Assembly: GCF_900890705.1 (NCBI RefSeq)
Contig: NZ_CAAHFH010000002.1
Span: forward strand, 2,692,616-2,756,615
Source: Pontiella sulfatireligans
GTDB lineage: Bacteria > Verrucomicrobiota > Kiritimatiellia > Kiritimatiellales > Pontiellaceae
Direction: 5' to 3'
DNA: 64,000 nucleotides
A model generated the notes under the pieces. The model saw nothing but the letters and a program-made list of their open reading frames with translations, was not told the DNA's origin and did no database searches. Position 1 is the stretch's first letter. Each line of letters opens with the position of its first letter. The translations under genes were made by a program, and so were the position numbers. This document shows, piece by piece, positions 8,491-16,736 of the stretch.

Positions 8491-9258
8491 ATGAAAAAAG
8501 GATATTTAGGAATCGTAGCCATGTTGGTGCTGTTCGTGGGCATAATGTTGCCGATTGCAACAACGCTGGCGCAGGAAAGCGCAGGCGCACCCGTTGCTGA
8601 GGCGCAACTGGAGGTGGCTGATTCGGTTACGTTCGGCGCACTGATCAAGCAGGGCGGATGGGCCATGTATCCGCTGGGGCTTTTCTCCTTGGCGATGTTC
8701 TATTTCATCATCCGCAACGTCATGCTGCTGAAGGAAAAGAACATGCTGCGCGAAGACCTCAAGCCGCAGTTTGACGCGCTGATGGCCAAACGCGATGTGG
8801 CCGGCATCCGCCAGCTCTGCGCCGAGAACGACAGCCTGCTGACCGCCGTGCTCGACGCCGGTATGGAGCGCATCTCCGAAGAGCACGAATACGACTCCGT
8901 CCACGTGATGGAAGCGATCGAAGAGGCCGGCAATGAACAGATGGTCACTTTCATGAAGCCGATTAACTTTCTTTCCATCATCGGCGGCACGGCCCCGATG
9001 CTTGGCCTGCTCGGAACGGTTTCCGGCATGATCAAGGCCTTTGCCCTTATTGCCCAAGGCGGCATGGGCGACCCCAGCAAGCTGGCTGGAGCCATTGGCG
9101 AAGCGCTGATCACGACGGCCACCGGCCTGGTGATCGCGATTCCGGCCATGATTGCTTATTTCATCTTCAAGAACAATTTCATCAAGAGCATGTCCACTAT
9201 GGGGCGTCTGGTGGGGCACTACTTGAATATTTACCGCTACGGCAAGACGAACGGCTAG
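8491..9258 (+). CDS. exbB: MotA/TolQ/ExbB family proton channel
   Basis: Inner-membrane proton-channel subunit of an Exb/Tol-type motor. The 255 residues contain an N-terminal signal-like hydrophobic segment, a TM segment near residues 55–75 (MYPLGLFSLAMFYFIIRN), a long cytoplasmic loop, then two TM segments forming the family core. The conserved TAPMLGLLGTVSGMIKAF motif and the downstream ALITTATGLVIAIPAM motif mark the family clearly. A strong AGGAGGT lies 7 nt before the ATG. It is followed by two ExbD-type genes. The extra N-terminal hydrophobic region is usual in the group found next to TPR operons. ExbB versus TolQ cannot be decided by sequence reading alone. Confidence 0.93.
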   Translation: MKKGYLGIVAMLVLFVGIMLPIATTLAQESAGAPVAEAQLEVADSVTFGALIKQGGWAMYPLGLFSLAMFYFIIRNVMLLKEKNMLREDLKPQFDALMAKRDVAGIRQLCAENDSLLTAVLDAGMERISEEHEYDSVHVMEAIEEAGNEQMVTFMKPINFLSIIGGTAPMLGLLGTVSGMIKAFALIAQGGMGDPSKLAGAIGEALITTATGLVIAIPAMIAYFIFKNNFIKSMSTMGRLVGHYLNIYRYGKTNG

Positions 9259-9273
9259 GTTGCGAGGTTCCCT

Positions 9274-9705
9274 TTGAAGTTCAGGATTCCAATTGAAGGC
9301 GGCGACGACAACATCAACATGGCGCCCATGATTGATATGGTCTTTCTGCTGCTGATCTTCTTCATGGTGGCTTCGCACATGTCGAAGATGGATCGCACGC
9401 CCGTCGAGCTGCCGGTGGCCAGCAAGTCCACCGTGCCCGAAAATGCGCTCGGCCGGCAGCTCATCACCATCCGTTCGCACGACAACACCGGCGAGGAGGT
9501 CGATATTCTCATGAACCTCAAGCTGGTTGATGTCGAAGAGGTCGCGCCCATCGTCGAAAAGATGCTGGCCGAAAACAAGGAGGCCGAGGTCTATCTGCGC
9601 GCCGACCGCTTTGCCAAGCACAAGCATGTGAAGGAAGTCATGGCGGCCTGCGCCAAGGGCGGCGTGGCCAATGTAATTTTCGCTACGTTTGAATCGGGGA
9701 AATAA
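9274..9705 (+). CDS. exbD: ExbD/TolR-family biopolymer transport protein
   Basis: A 143-residue protein with one N-terminal TM helix carrying the proton-relay aspartate (APMIDMVFLLLIFFMVAS) and a periplasmic domain with the TolR/ExbD end VMAACAKGGVANVIFAT. TTG at 9274 is the start: GCGAGG lies 6 nt upstream, and the first in-frame ATG would remove conserved residues before the TM helix. It sits between exbB and a second exbD with tight spacing. Two ExbD paralogues with one ExbB suggest a heterotypic motor. Confidence 0.92.
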   Translation: MKFRIPIEGGDDNINMAPMIDMVFLLLIFFMVASHMSKMDRTPVELPVASKSTVPENALGRQLITIRSHDNTGEEVDILMNLKLVDVEEVAPIVEKMLAENKEAEVYLRADRFAKHKHVKEVMAACAKGGVANVIFATFESGK

Positions 9706-9707
9706 CG

Positions 9708-10148
9708 ATGAAGGCTTGGATCGATGAACTCATCAACGAAAAGACCGAGCTGCAGATTGCCCCGCTCATCGACGTCGTGTTTTTGCTGCTGATCTATTTC
9801 ATGGTCAGCGCGCGCCTTAAGCGTCCGGAGGCCGATCTGAGCCTCGCGCTTCCCGGTGCGGTCTCGGTTTCGACTGAGATGGAAATGCCCGATGAACAGA
9901 TTATCGAGGTGTTGGCAAGCGGCGTCATTATGCTTAACAACAAGGTTTATGAGGCTCCGGACAAGTCGGATTTAGTCGGGCTTGAATACACGTTGCTGCG
10001 CTACCGCCAAGCCGCCCAGCTTTCCAAGACGAAGGCGATGATCACTATCGCCGCCGAGGACGATGCCGTGCATGAACGGGTGGTCGATGTGCTGAACGCC
10101 TGTGCTGGCGCGGGCATCGAAAACGTCACCTTCGGTACGGTTCAGTAA
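9708..10148 (+). CDS. exbD: Second ExbD/TolR-family protein
   Basis: A 146-residue paralogue of the preceding ExbD. The TM segment APLIDVVFLLLIYFMVSARL keeps the functional aspartate, and the periplasmic part ends VLNACAGAGIENVTFGTV, parallel to the first copy. It begins two nucleotides after the upstream stop and closes the five-gene operon. The two periplasmic domains differ enough that they probably contact different partners. A dispersed palindromic repeat follows. Confidence 0.92.
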   Translation: MKAWIDELINEKTELQIAPLIDVVFLLLIYFMVSARLKRPEADLSLALPGAVSVSTEMEMPDEQIIEVLASGVIMLNNKVYEAPDKSDLVGLEYTLLRYRQAAQLSKTKAMITIAAEDDAVHERVVDVLNACAGAGIENVTFGTVQ

Positions 10149-10156
10149 GTTTCGTG

Positions 10157-10213
10157 GGGCCGGATTCCAATCCGGCCTCTTCGTGCGAGGGGCACTGGAT
10201 CGGAATCCGGCCC
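10157..10213. repeat. Palindromic repeat, GGCCGGATTCC family
   Basis: Arms 10157–10173 and 10197–10213 are inverted 17-bp copies with one mismatch, around a 23-nt loop, at the tail-to-tail junction between the exbD operon and the AsmA-like gene. The sequence GGGCCGGATTCCGATCC recurs exactly at 26383–26399, so this belongs to a dispersed family. It could also terminate both convergent genes, although no strong T run is present. Confidence 0.75.
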
Positions 10214-10226
10214 TACATAAACCACC

Positions 10227-12515
10227 CTAGAAAGTGCGCCCAGGGCGTCTCGATTTACGCGGTTTGGGTTTTTCCGGCTTGGCCTCTTCGACGGCGGGTT
10301 CCGCAACCAAGACGGCTTCCGTCTCTGGCTGATCGGATTGCATGCCGGGCACGCCGAGGTTGCCCAGCGTAAACGCGCCGGCGCCCTTGAGTGCGTCGCC
10401 GGCAAAACCCGTCGCGCTGGCGGCTGATCCGACAATGGCGTCGTAGAAGGTGGTTCCGATTTCGGAGAGGGCCTCTTTAGAGCTGGTGCCGCCTTCCTCT
10501 TTTCCGATGTCGTTCATCTCAATGTCGGGCAGCGGCATCGGTATGGACGGCATGGCGGAAATCTTGGCTTTAACCAAGCCGTCCTTCACGAGCAGGTGGT
10601 TGATGACCACTTTCTGGCCGGCCTCTTTATCGGGGGTCTTTTCCGTTTCAGGCTCAGCTTCGGCGGGTTTTTCCAATTCCTCTTTCGCTTCGGCGCGATT
10701 TTCGACCACGCTTTTGATGAATTCCTGAAGCGCCTTGATGTTGTCGGTTGTGAGCTGCCGCTCATAGGCGATCCTGGGTTTGTCGATAAGGATGTCTTCG
10801 ATGAGCATCGTGTCGGCCTCGAGGGTGTCCGGATCGAGGTCGAGGCGGAACTGGTCGAGCTTGACGAGGTTTTTGTTGGCGAAGCCGGGCGGGTTGCCGA
10901 CCGCGAGATTGTCGATTTGAATCAGTCCTTTAAGCGGCTCGGCCGAGAGCAGGTCGAAGGTCAGGAGGGCGAGAGGAGCATTGCTCTCCGCCTCCGTTCC
11001 GGAGTTGATCAGCTGGGCCGGGTCGACCATGTCCAGTGATGACTTGGCCATGGAGCTGAGTTTGCCAAGCCCCATGCTCAATGCGTTGGTGGAGGCTCCT
11101 TCAGCGGGATTCTCGAGGGGCGTGATCATGTTGACCACAAAGTTGGTGACCAAGAGGCTGCGAAGCACGACGGGCTGTTCGCTCAGAATCATCGGCGGCT
11201 TTGTCTCTTCCGCCGGTGCATCGCTTGCGGGCGGCGTTTCGGGCGCTTCCAGTGCGGGCGGTACGAAGCCCATGGCGGTTTTCTGCAGTTCGGTAATGTT
11301 GCCGGTGGTTTCGGTTTGTTCCAGATTGATCAGCGGGGAGTCGATGAATACTTCTTTGATGACCATCTGGTCTGAATACAACGATGCGGGATCCAGGGAG
11401 ACGTCGATGCCTGCCAGATGGAGGAGGTTGGTGCTCATGAATCCGGCGTCGACATTGGGGATGGTTATGTTGTTGATGCGGAGCGCGCCTTCGACCAATT
11501 TAACGGAGATGCTTTCAATGGAGGCCATCGTTGCAGGTTGGGCGGAGGCGTTGGTTCGGGTGGTGTCGAGCAGCAGGATTTGAATGTCGTCCACCACGAG
11601 GTTGTGCAGCTCCACCGGTGGCGGAGCGGGGGCTTGGTTCGGCTGGGTCTCCTTTGGCTGGGGAGCGGCTTCCGGGGGTTTTGGGGCGGAAAGACTGGCC
11701 AGGTGTTTCTTGAGGCGGTCGGAAATCTTTATGAGTTCGGCGACCGTGCTGGTTTCGGGCGTCAGTTCCAGATAGGCGTGCGGCTTGATGATCTGGATGT
11801 CTATGATGGACGGAGTGGCGGAATAAATGGTGGACGGGTCGAGCTTGATGTCGATGCTGTCGAGCGTGAAGAGCTTGGGCGTGGCCAGGCTTCGGGGATT
11901 GGTTATGTAGAAGTTTTTCAACTGTACCGTTCCGTTGGTCATGCTGAGGGAAAATTGCTCAAAGCCCAAAAATATGTCGAGCATCGGGGAGTCGGTGTGG
12001 TCCACATGGATCTGCAGGTCGTTGATCTCCAGCGAGTAGACAATGACCACTTTGGGCTCCTTGCTTGGGTTGGTTTTTTTTACCTTTTTCGGTGCATCGG
12101 GGTCGTACTTGATGAATGTCTGCACGTTTCCGATGAATTCTTGAATATTGTCTCTGGCCGAGTCTTGGTCGTAGGTGGCATGCGGGTTGTCGATCTGCAC
12201 TTTTTGGACGACTACGGTTTCGGTGAAAATCGATCCGATGTCGACCGCAATTTCGAGGTTGAGCAGCGACACCGCATTCGAACTGGCGAAGGCCTCATGA
12301 TTGGCGATGACAAATCCGTCCAGATTAACGGTGCCGTTGCGCGGATTGATCGACAGGGTTTCAATTGTCAACGGTGTGCCAAGCGCTTTAGAACCTATTT
12401 TTTCTGCGGCAAGCTTGACGGTTGGGCCGAGCCAAAAAAATACGATGCACGCCAGCAGCAGGACTAGAACGACAACCGCCCCGAGTAACGTTCCCAATAC
12501 CTTTTTCGCTTTCAT
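10227..12515 (-). CDS. AsmA-like membrane-anchored protein
   Basis: A 762-residue protein with one N-terminal TM anchor (residues 8–30, LGAVVVLVLLLACIVFFWLG) followed by a large periplasmic region. The segment LTIETLSINPRNGTVNLDGF and repeated units of the form VIKEVFIDSPLINLEQ and LIEDILIDKPRIAYER fit the AsmA/DUF748 group, whose beta-rich repeats form grooves or bridges that move lipids between membranes. Three to four such units are separated by low-complexity Pro/Glu/Ala linkers. GAGAGG lies 6 nt before the ATG at 12515. It stands alone between the exbD operon and a LolC/E gene. The lipid-transport role is inferred from family and from the nearby mla operon. Confidence 0.8.
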   Translation of the reverse strand: MKAKKVLGTLLGAVVVLVLLLACIVFFWLGPTVKLAAEKIGSKALGTPLTIETLSINPRNGTVNLDGFVIANHEAFASSNAVSLLNLEIAVDIGSIFTETVVVQKVQIDNPHATYDQDSARDNIQEFIGNVQTFIKYDPDAPKKVKKTNPSKEPKVVIVYSLEINDLQIHVDHTDSPMLDIFLGFEQFSLSMTNGTVQLKNFYITNPRSLATPKLFTLDSIDIKLDPSTIYSATPSIIDIQIIKPHAYLELTPETSTVAELIKISDRLKKHLASLSAPKPPEAAPQPKETQPNQAPAPPPVELHNLVVDDIQILLLDTTRTNASAQPATMASIESISVKLVEGALRINNITIPNVDAGFMSTNLLHLAGIDVSLDPASLYSDQMVIKEVFIDSPLINLEQTETTGNITELQKTAMGFVPPALEAPETPPASDAPAEETKPPMILSEQPVVLRSLLVTNFVVNMITPLENPAEGASTNALSMGLGKLSSMAKSSLDMVDPAQLINSGTEAESNAPLALLTFDLLSAEPLKGLIQIDNLAVGNPPGFANKNLVKLDQFRLDLDPDTLEADTMLIEDILIDKPRIAYERQLTTDNIKALQEFIKSVVENRAEAKEELEKPAEAEPETEKTPDKEAGQKVVINHLLVKDGLVKAKISAMPSIPMPLPDIEMNDIGKEEGGTSSKEALSEIGTTFYDAIVGSAASATGFAGDALKGAGAFTLGNLGVPGMQSDQPETEAVLVAEPAVEEAKPEKPKPRKSRRPGRTF

Positions 12516-12681
12516 AGCAACCTCTCTTTCAGTGTTCCCTTTCAGGGTTTAAAACTAACGTGACCTCGAAGCTTTGAAAAGCCTTTATATGCGGGATCGC
12601 ATGGCTTTTCCAAGCGGTTGTAAAAAGTTGCTTTATTGCGGCGGTCTGACAAACTCGTGCGCTGAATTTACAGGAGAAAGA

Positions 12682-13911
12682 ATGAAGCTGCCCTTTTCTT
12701 TGTTTTTAGCGTTTAAGTATCTCAAGCCGAAGCGGTCGTTCATCTCGGCGGTGACGGTGATCTCGATGCTCGGCGTAACAATCGGCGTGGCGGTGCTGAT
12801 TGTCGTGTTGTCGGTGATGACCGGCTTCGACGAGGTCTGGCGCGATAAAATACTGGGCTTCAATGCGCACATCAGCCTGGTGCAACAGGGCGGCATTGTC
12901 CGCAACCCCGCCTACGTGCTGGAAAAAATGGCGCAGATCGAGGGCGTTAAAGGCGTGGCGCCGAGCTTGGAGGGGCTGGTTTTAATTCAGGTTGATGAGC
13001 GCGTCCACACGCCGATTTTGCGCGGGGTCGATCCCGAATACGAAGATTCGGTCAGCCAGGTTCCCAGCCATATCATTGCCGGCGAATTTTCCGTGGAGGA
13101 CGACCAGATCGTGGTCGGTCGGGATTTGGCCAACCGGCTGGATATCTGGGTGGGTGACAAGTTGACCGTTTATTCGCCGCAAAGTTTTATTGCCGAGGAC
13201 GAAATCCGGCTTCCTGAAGAGCTGACGGTTTCCGGCATTTTCCACGTGGGCATGTATGAGTACGACGTGGGCTTTGCATTCACCTCGTTGGAGACGGCCC
13301 GTTCTCTCTATGACGTGGAGCAGGGCGTCCATTCCATCCAAGTTATGCTCGACGACCCGATGATGGCGGCGCCGGTGGCGGCGCAGATCCATGGCATTCT
13401 GGGGCGCGGCTATTTTCCGCGGACTTGGATGGAAATGCACAGCCAGATTTTTGCGGCGCTGCATGTGGAAAAGAATATGATGTTTTTCTTGCTGGCCTTC
13501 GTGGCGCTTGTGGCGGCGTTCAGCATCACCAACACGCTGATTACGCTGACCGTGCAAAAGACGCGCGAAATCGGCCTGCTCAAATCGCTCGGCTTCGGCA
13601 ATGGCGGGATTACAGGGGTCTTTTTCTGGATGGGTCTGATACAGGGCGTGGTGGGCAACGCGCTCGGCGTGGGGCTGGCGATGCTGGTGCTGAAATACCG
13701 CAACGAGCTACTGGTCTTTATGTCGCGCGAGTTCAATCTCGAACTGCTTCCTCCCGAACTTTACCAGCTTAGCAAGCTGCCTGCGCACACCACCGGAACC
13801 GATGTGGCGATTGTCTGCACCTTGGTGCTGTTTTTCTGCACCATCGCCGGTTTTGTGCCCGCCATGCGCGCGGCAAAGATGGAACCCGTTGATGCGTTGA
13901 GGTATGAGTAG
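12682..13911 (+). CDS. LolC/LolE-type lipoprotein-releasing ABC permease (FtsX family)
   Basis: Inner-membrane permease that, with a LolD ATPase, extracts lipoproteins for delivery to the outer membrane. The 409 residues show the LolCDE layout: an N-terminal TM helix (ISAVTVISMLGVTIGVAVLIV), a large periplasmic domain and three C-terminal TM helices, with the FtsX core ALVAAFSITNTLITLTVQKTREIGLLKSLGF. The end AAKMEPVDALRYE is typical. ATG at 12682 is chosen because AGGAG lies 5 nt upstream. No lolD gene is adjacent, so the ATPase must be encoded elsewhere. It may be a single LolF-like permease rather than a C/E pair. Confidence 0.9.
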   Translation: MKLPFSLFLAFKYLKPKRSFISAVTVISMLGVTIGVAVLIVVLSVMTGFDEVWRDKILGFNAHISLVQQGGIVRNPAYVLEKMAQIEGVKGVAPSLEGLVLIQVDERVHTPILRGVDPEYEDSVSQVPSHIIAGEFSVEDDQIVVGRDLANRLDIWVGDKLTVYSPQSFIAEDEIRLPEELTVSGIFHVGMYEYDVGFAFTSLETARSLYDVEQGVHSIQVMLDDPMMAAPVAAQIHGILGRGYFPRTWMEMHSQIFAALHVEKNMMFFLLAFVALVAAFSITNTLITLTVQKTREIGLLKSLGFGNGGITGVFFWMGLIQGVVGNALGVGLAMLVLKYRNELLVFMSREFNLELLPPELYQLSKLPAHTTGTDVAIVCTLVLFFCTIAGFVPAMRAAKMEPVDALRYE

Positions 13912-13920
13912 TTTCATGAA

Positions 13921-13962
13921 TTGACAAAAAACCATATCGCAACCATTATGGTTGCGATATGG
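13921..13962 (+). promoter_or_regulatory. Promoter with overlapping perfect palindromic operator for the FitAB-like pair
   Basis: TTGACA at 13921–13926 and CATTAT at 13944–13949, 17 nt apart, form a good promoter. A perfect inverted repeat of 15-bp arms with a 1-nt centre (13932–13962, arm CCATATCGCAACCAT) covers the spacer, the -10 and the region up to the Shine–Dalgarno GGAGG. A ribbon-helix-helix antitoxin bound there would block its own transcription. Confidence 0.85.
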
Positions 13963-13970
13963 AGGTTGAT

Positions 13971-14216
13971 ATGGCCAGCATTACCATTAAGAACATCGAT
14001 CCCGAGCTCTACGAGCGCCTCAAGAAGCAGGCCGCGGAGCACCGGCGCAGCATCAACAACGAAGCTATCGTCTGCATCGAGCGCAGCTTGCTGCAATATC
14101 CCTTGCCCTCTGCTGAGGACTGGATCAGAGAGGCGCGGGAAATCAGGGAGTCTGTTACGCAATATGTGGTTAGCGATGAGGAGTTTGATCGCATGAAGCG
14201 GGAGGGGCGTCCTTGA
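13971..14216 (+). CDS. FitA-like ribbon-helix-helix antitoxin
   Basis: An 81-residue protein whose N-terminus MASITIKNIDPELYERLKKQ is the beta strand and first helix of a FitA/Arc-type ribbon-helix-helix domain, followed by EHRRSINNEAIVCIERSL. The C-terminal part (EDWIREAREIRESV and EEFDRMKREGRP) should wrap the toxin. GGAGG lies 5 nt before ATG 13971; a frame-consistent ATG at 13959 lies inside the operator and is unlikely. The stop overlaps the toxin start. It binds the toxin and, as a complex, the palindrome upstream. Confidence 0.92.
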   Translation: MASITIKNIDPELYERLKKQAAEHRRSINNEAIVCIERSLLQYPLPSAEDWIREAREIRESVTQYVVSDEEFDRMKREGRP

Positions 14217-14617
14217 TTGTGGTGGATACCAACGTTGTTGTTGGCGCTTATCTTCCGGGGTTGCACGCCAGCGCTATCGAAGCCGCCATGGCCAAGGATA
14301 GCCATTGGGTTGCGCCTTATTTGTGGCGGTTGGAGTTTCGCAATGTTCTGGCCCTTTATCTCCGGAAGGAATTGATGGCGCTCCAAGATGCGAAGCGGGT
14401 TGCCTTATTGGCCGAGTCCCGCATGCGCAACCGGGAGTATTGGTCGATGGCGGACAGGGTTTTGGGGCTGGCTAAATCAAGCGGCTGCACGGCATATGAT
14501 TGCGAATTCGTCTCTTTGGCCATGGATTTGAATGTGCAGCTTGTCACAATCGACAAGAAAGTGCTGAAGCAGTTTCCCGTGATTGCGGTTTCCCCCGAGG
14601 AGTTTGTTTCGAGATGA
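14213..14617 (+). CDS. PIN-domain toxin (VapC/FitB type)
   Basis: A 134-residue PIN-domain ribonuclease toxin. The acidic metal-binding residues are visible: Asp5 in VVDTNVVVG, Glu43 in WRLEFRNVL, Asp97 in AYDCEF and Asp115 in TIDKKV. TTG at 14213 is the start, with GGGAGGGG about 7 nt upstream, overlapping the antitoxin stop, so translation is coupled. The 3' end overlaps the start of the next gene as ATGA, which ties a lipid-transport operon to a toxin–antitoxin promoter. Confidence 0.92.
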   Translation: MIVVDTNVVVGAYLPGLHASAIEAAMAKDSHWVAPYLWRLEFRNVLALYLRKELMALQDAKRVALLAESRMRNREYWSMADRVLGLAKSSGCTAYDCEFVSLAMDLNVQLVTIDKKVLKQFPVIAVSPEEFVSR

Positions 14618-15927
14618 AGCGGCTTCTTTCCACCCTGCTCCTGCTTTCTTCGTTGTCCGCATGGGCGGCCGAATGGGCGGGGATCGACTTTGATCCCATC
14701 TTTCAAAAGATAAGCGAAACGAATGATCTGGAGTTTTTGGCGGTCCGCCCGTTCTACTCTAAAGTCGAGGATCCAGAGCACGAGCGGTGGGTGAAGGACT
14801 ATCTCTGGCCGGTCTACACCCGCAAAGGATTCAAAGGCGAAACCTACGGCCGCTTCCTCTTTTTCGGCTGGTCGCACACCTTTTCGCCGGAAACCGAGCG
14901 CAAGCGCACTTGGGTGCTTCCCTTTTACTTTAAAGGCGTTAGCGCCGAGGACGATCCCTACTTCGCGCTCTTTCCGTTCGGCGGAACCATCGACGAGATT
15001 TTCGGGCGCGACAAAGTGATGTTCATCCTGTTTCCACTTTATGCAAAGTCGCATATCAACGACGTTCACACGACCTCGATCCTGTGGCCGATCGGCTCCC
15101 GAACCGTGGGGCCGCGGGTTCATCGCGCCCGCGTCTGGCCCATCTATGGAACATCCACGCTCGAAGACGAGTTCAACAAAAAGTTTGTCTTTTGGCCGTT
15201 TTATCACTCGGTGGAATACACCAATGCGCGCAACCCCGGCGGCGGCTTTATTCTGGTGCCGATTTATGGCCGGATCATCACCGAGCAGGCAAAAAACTAT
15301 TGGTACATTCCGCCGTTCGGACGCTATACGGTCAGCGCGGATCAGCGCATCATTCATGCGCCGTGGCCCTTCGTACAGCTGGCCGACGGCGTAATGTACA
15401 AACGCATTTTCTGGCCAATCTACGGCAAAAAGAAGCTCGGCACTTTGACGCGGCAGTTCTGGCTCTGGCCCATTTTCTGGAAAACCCAGGTGGAATTTCC
15501 AGACCACCTGCAAGAGCGCCGGTTCGGCGTGCCGTTTTTCTATTCCCAGACCGACGTGATGACCAAGGACGCGCTCGGGTTTGAGGAGGGGGAGGCGGCA
15601 TCCCGCTATTGGAAGGTTTGGCCGCTGATGAGTTGGGACCGCCGCGATGGAACTTCCCGCTTCCGGACGCTGGATCTGTGGCCGATGCGCAATACGCCCG
15701 GCATCGAGCGGAACTGGGCGCCGTGGTGGACGCTCTACCGGCGTATGGATGTTGACGGCGAGGTGGGGCATCATCTGTTATGGGGGCTCTACCGGCAGAC
15801 CCGCAGCGATGAAAGCCTTGAATGGTCTTTACTCAAGGGGGTTCTCGGCTATAAAAAGGAACAGAACTCGCGTCGCTACCGCTTTCTATTCATGTGGTTC
15901 GGCGCCGACCATGAGGTGCAGCCATAG
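14614..15927 (+). CDS. Secreted W-P repeat protein heading the mla operon, function unknown
   Basis: A 437-residue protein with a signal peptide (MKRLLSTLLLLSSLSAWAA). The mature part is a chain of about 15 short units, each centred on a hydrophobic-Trp/Phe-Pro-hydrophobic motif: LWPVYT, LPFYFK, LFPLYA, LWPIGS, VWPIYG, FWPFYH, LVPIYG, FWPIYG, LWPIFW, VWPLMS and DLWPMR. The spacing of roughly 20–35 residues and aromatic girdles suggest a beta barrel or propeller in the outer membrane. ATG 14614 overlaps the PIN-toxin stop, with CGAGGAG about 11 nt upstream. mlaE follows directly. I do not recognise a characterised family; an outer-membrane partner of the Mla complex is a reasonable guess. Confidence 0.82.
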   Translation: MKRLLSTLLLLSSLSAWAAEWAGIDFDPIFQKISETNDLEFLAVRPFYSKVEDPEHERWVKDYLWPVYTRKGFKGETYGRFLFFGWSHTFSPETERKRTWVLPFYFKGVSAEDDPYFALFPFGGTIDEIFGRDKVMFILFPLYAKSHINDVHTTSILWPIGSRTVGPRVHRARVWPIYGTSTLEDEFNKKFVFWPFYHSVEYTNARNPGGGFILVPIYGRIITEQAKNYWYIPPFGRYTVSADQRIIHAPWPFVQLADGVMYKRIFWPIYGKKKLGTLTRQFWLWPIFWKTQVEFPDHLQERRFGVPFFYSQTDVMTKDALGFEEGEAASRYWKVWPLMSWDRRDGTSRFRTLDLWPMRNTPGIERNWAPWWTLYRRMDVDGEVGHHLLWGLYRQTRSDESLEWSLLKGVLGYKKEQNSRRYRFLFMWFGADHEVQP

Positions 15928-15947
15928 CCCGTTACGTTACAGATTAT

Positions 15948-16736
15948 TTGCGCTATCCCGTGCGTTCCGCACAGCGGACCGGCGGTCAGGTGCTGCAGTT
16001 GCTGCACGACACCGGGCACGCCCTGTTCATGCTGGTTGAGGCCACGTTATTTATCCGCAACGTCTTCGGGAAGCGGAGCCGTGGCGAGGTGATCACGCAG
16101 CTCTTCATCACAGGAATCAAAAGCCTCGCGGTCATCACCGTCGTTGCGCTGTTCACCGGCATGATCCTTGCCCTGCAAACCGGCCTTGAGCTGCGCCGCT
16201 ACGGCCAGGAGGTCTACATCGGTTCTGCCGTCGCCGTTTCGGTGATCCGCGAAATGGGCCCGTTCATGACTGGGCTCATCATTGCCGCCAGCGTGGGGTC
16301 GGCCATTGCCGCGCAGCTCGGCACCATGGCGGTTTCCGAGGAGATTGCCGCGCTCGAGGTGATGAGCATCAATCCCAACCGCTTTCTGGTTATGCCCCGG
16401 TTGGTGGCGCTGGCGGTCATGATGCCGATTCTGACGGTCTACACCAATATTCTCGGCATTCTCGGCGGTGCAATCGTTGGGGAAACGCAACTCGGTGTTT
16501 CGGTGCAGGCCTATATGGACAACGCCACCGAATTCGCCACCAACAAAGACCTCTATGTCGGCCTGCTCAAGGCTTTTATATTCGGCATCATCATCACCAC
16601 CGTCTCCTGCCACCAAGGCCTGATGACGACCGAGGGCGCGGTCGGCGTCGGTCAGGCCACCCGCCGGTCGGTCATTCTTTCTTTTCTCATCATTCTGATT
16701 GTGGGCTATATGATAACGAGGCTGTTCTACATATGA
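15948..16736 (+). CDS. mlaE: MlaE-type lipid-transport ABC permease
   Basis: Inner-membrane permease of the Mla/MCE phospholipid transporter. It shows the MlaE core: GMILALQTGLELRRYGQEVY, then REMGPFMTGLIIAASVGSAI and AAQLGTMAVSEEIAALEVM, with about five TM helices. It overlaps mlaF by 4 nt. The start is uncertain: TTG 15948 gives 262 residues but has no Shine–Dalgarno sequence, whereas GAGGTG at 15914–15919 is well placed for an ATA at 15924 that overlaps the previous stop (reading ARYVTDYLRYPV). If ATA is used the protein gains 8 residues. Confidence 0.93.
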   Translation: MRYPVRSAQRTGGQVLQLLHDTGHALFMLVEATLFIRNVFGKRSRGEVITQLFITGIKSLAVITVVALFTGMILALQTGLELRRYGQEVYIGSAVAVSVIREMGPFMTGLIIAASVGSAIAAQLGTMAVSEEIAALEVMSINPNRFLVMPRLVALAVMMPILTVYTNILGILGGAIVGETQLGVSVQAYMDNATEFATNKDLYVGLLKAFIFGIIITTVSCHQGLMTTEGAVGVGQATRRSVILSFLIILIVGYMITRLFYI

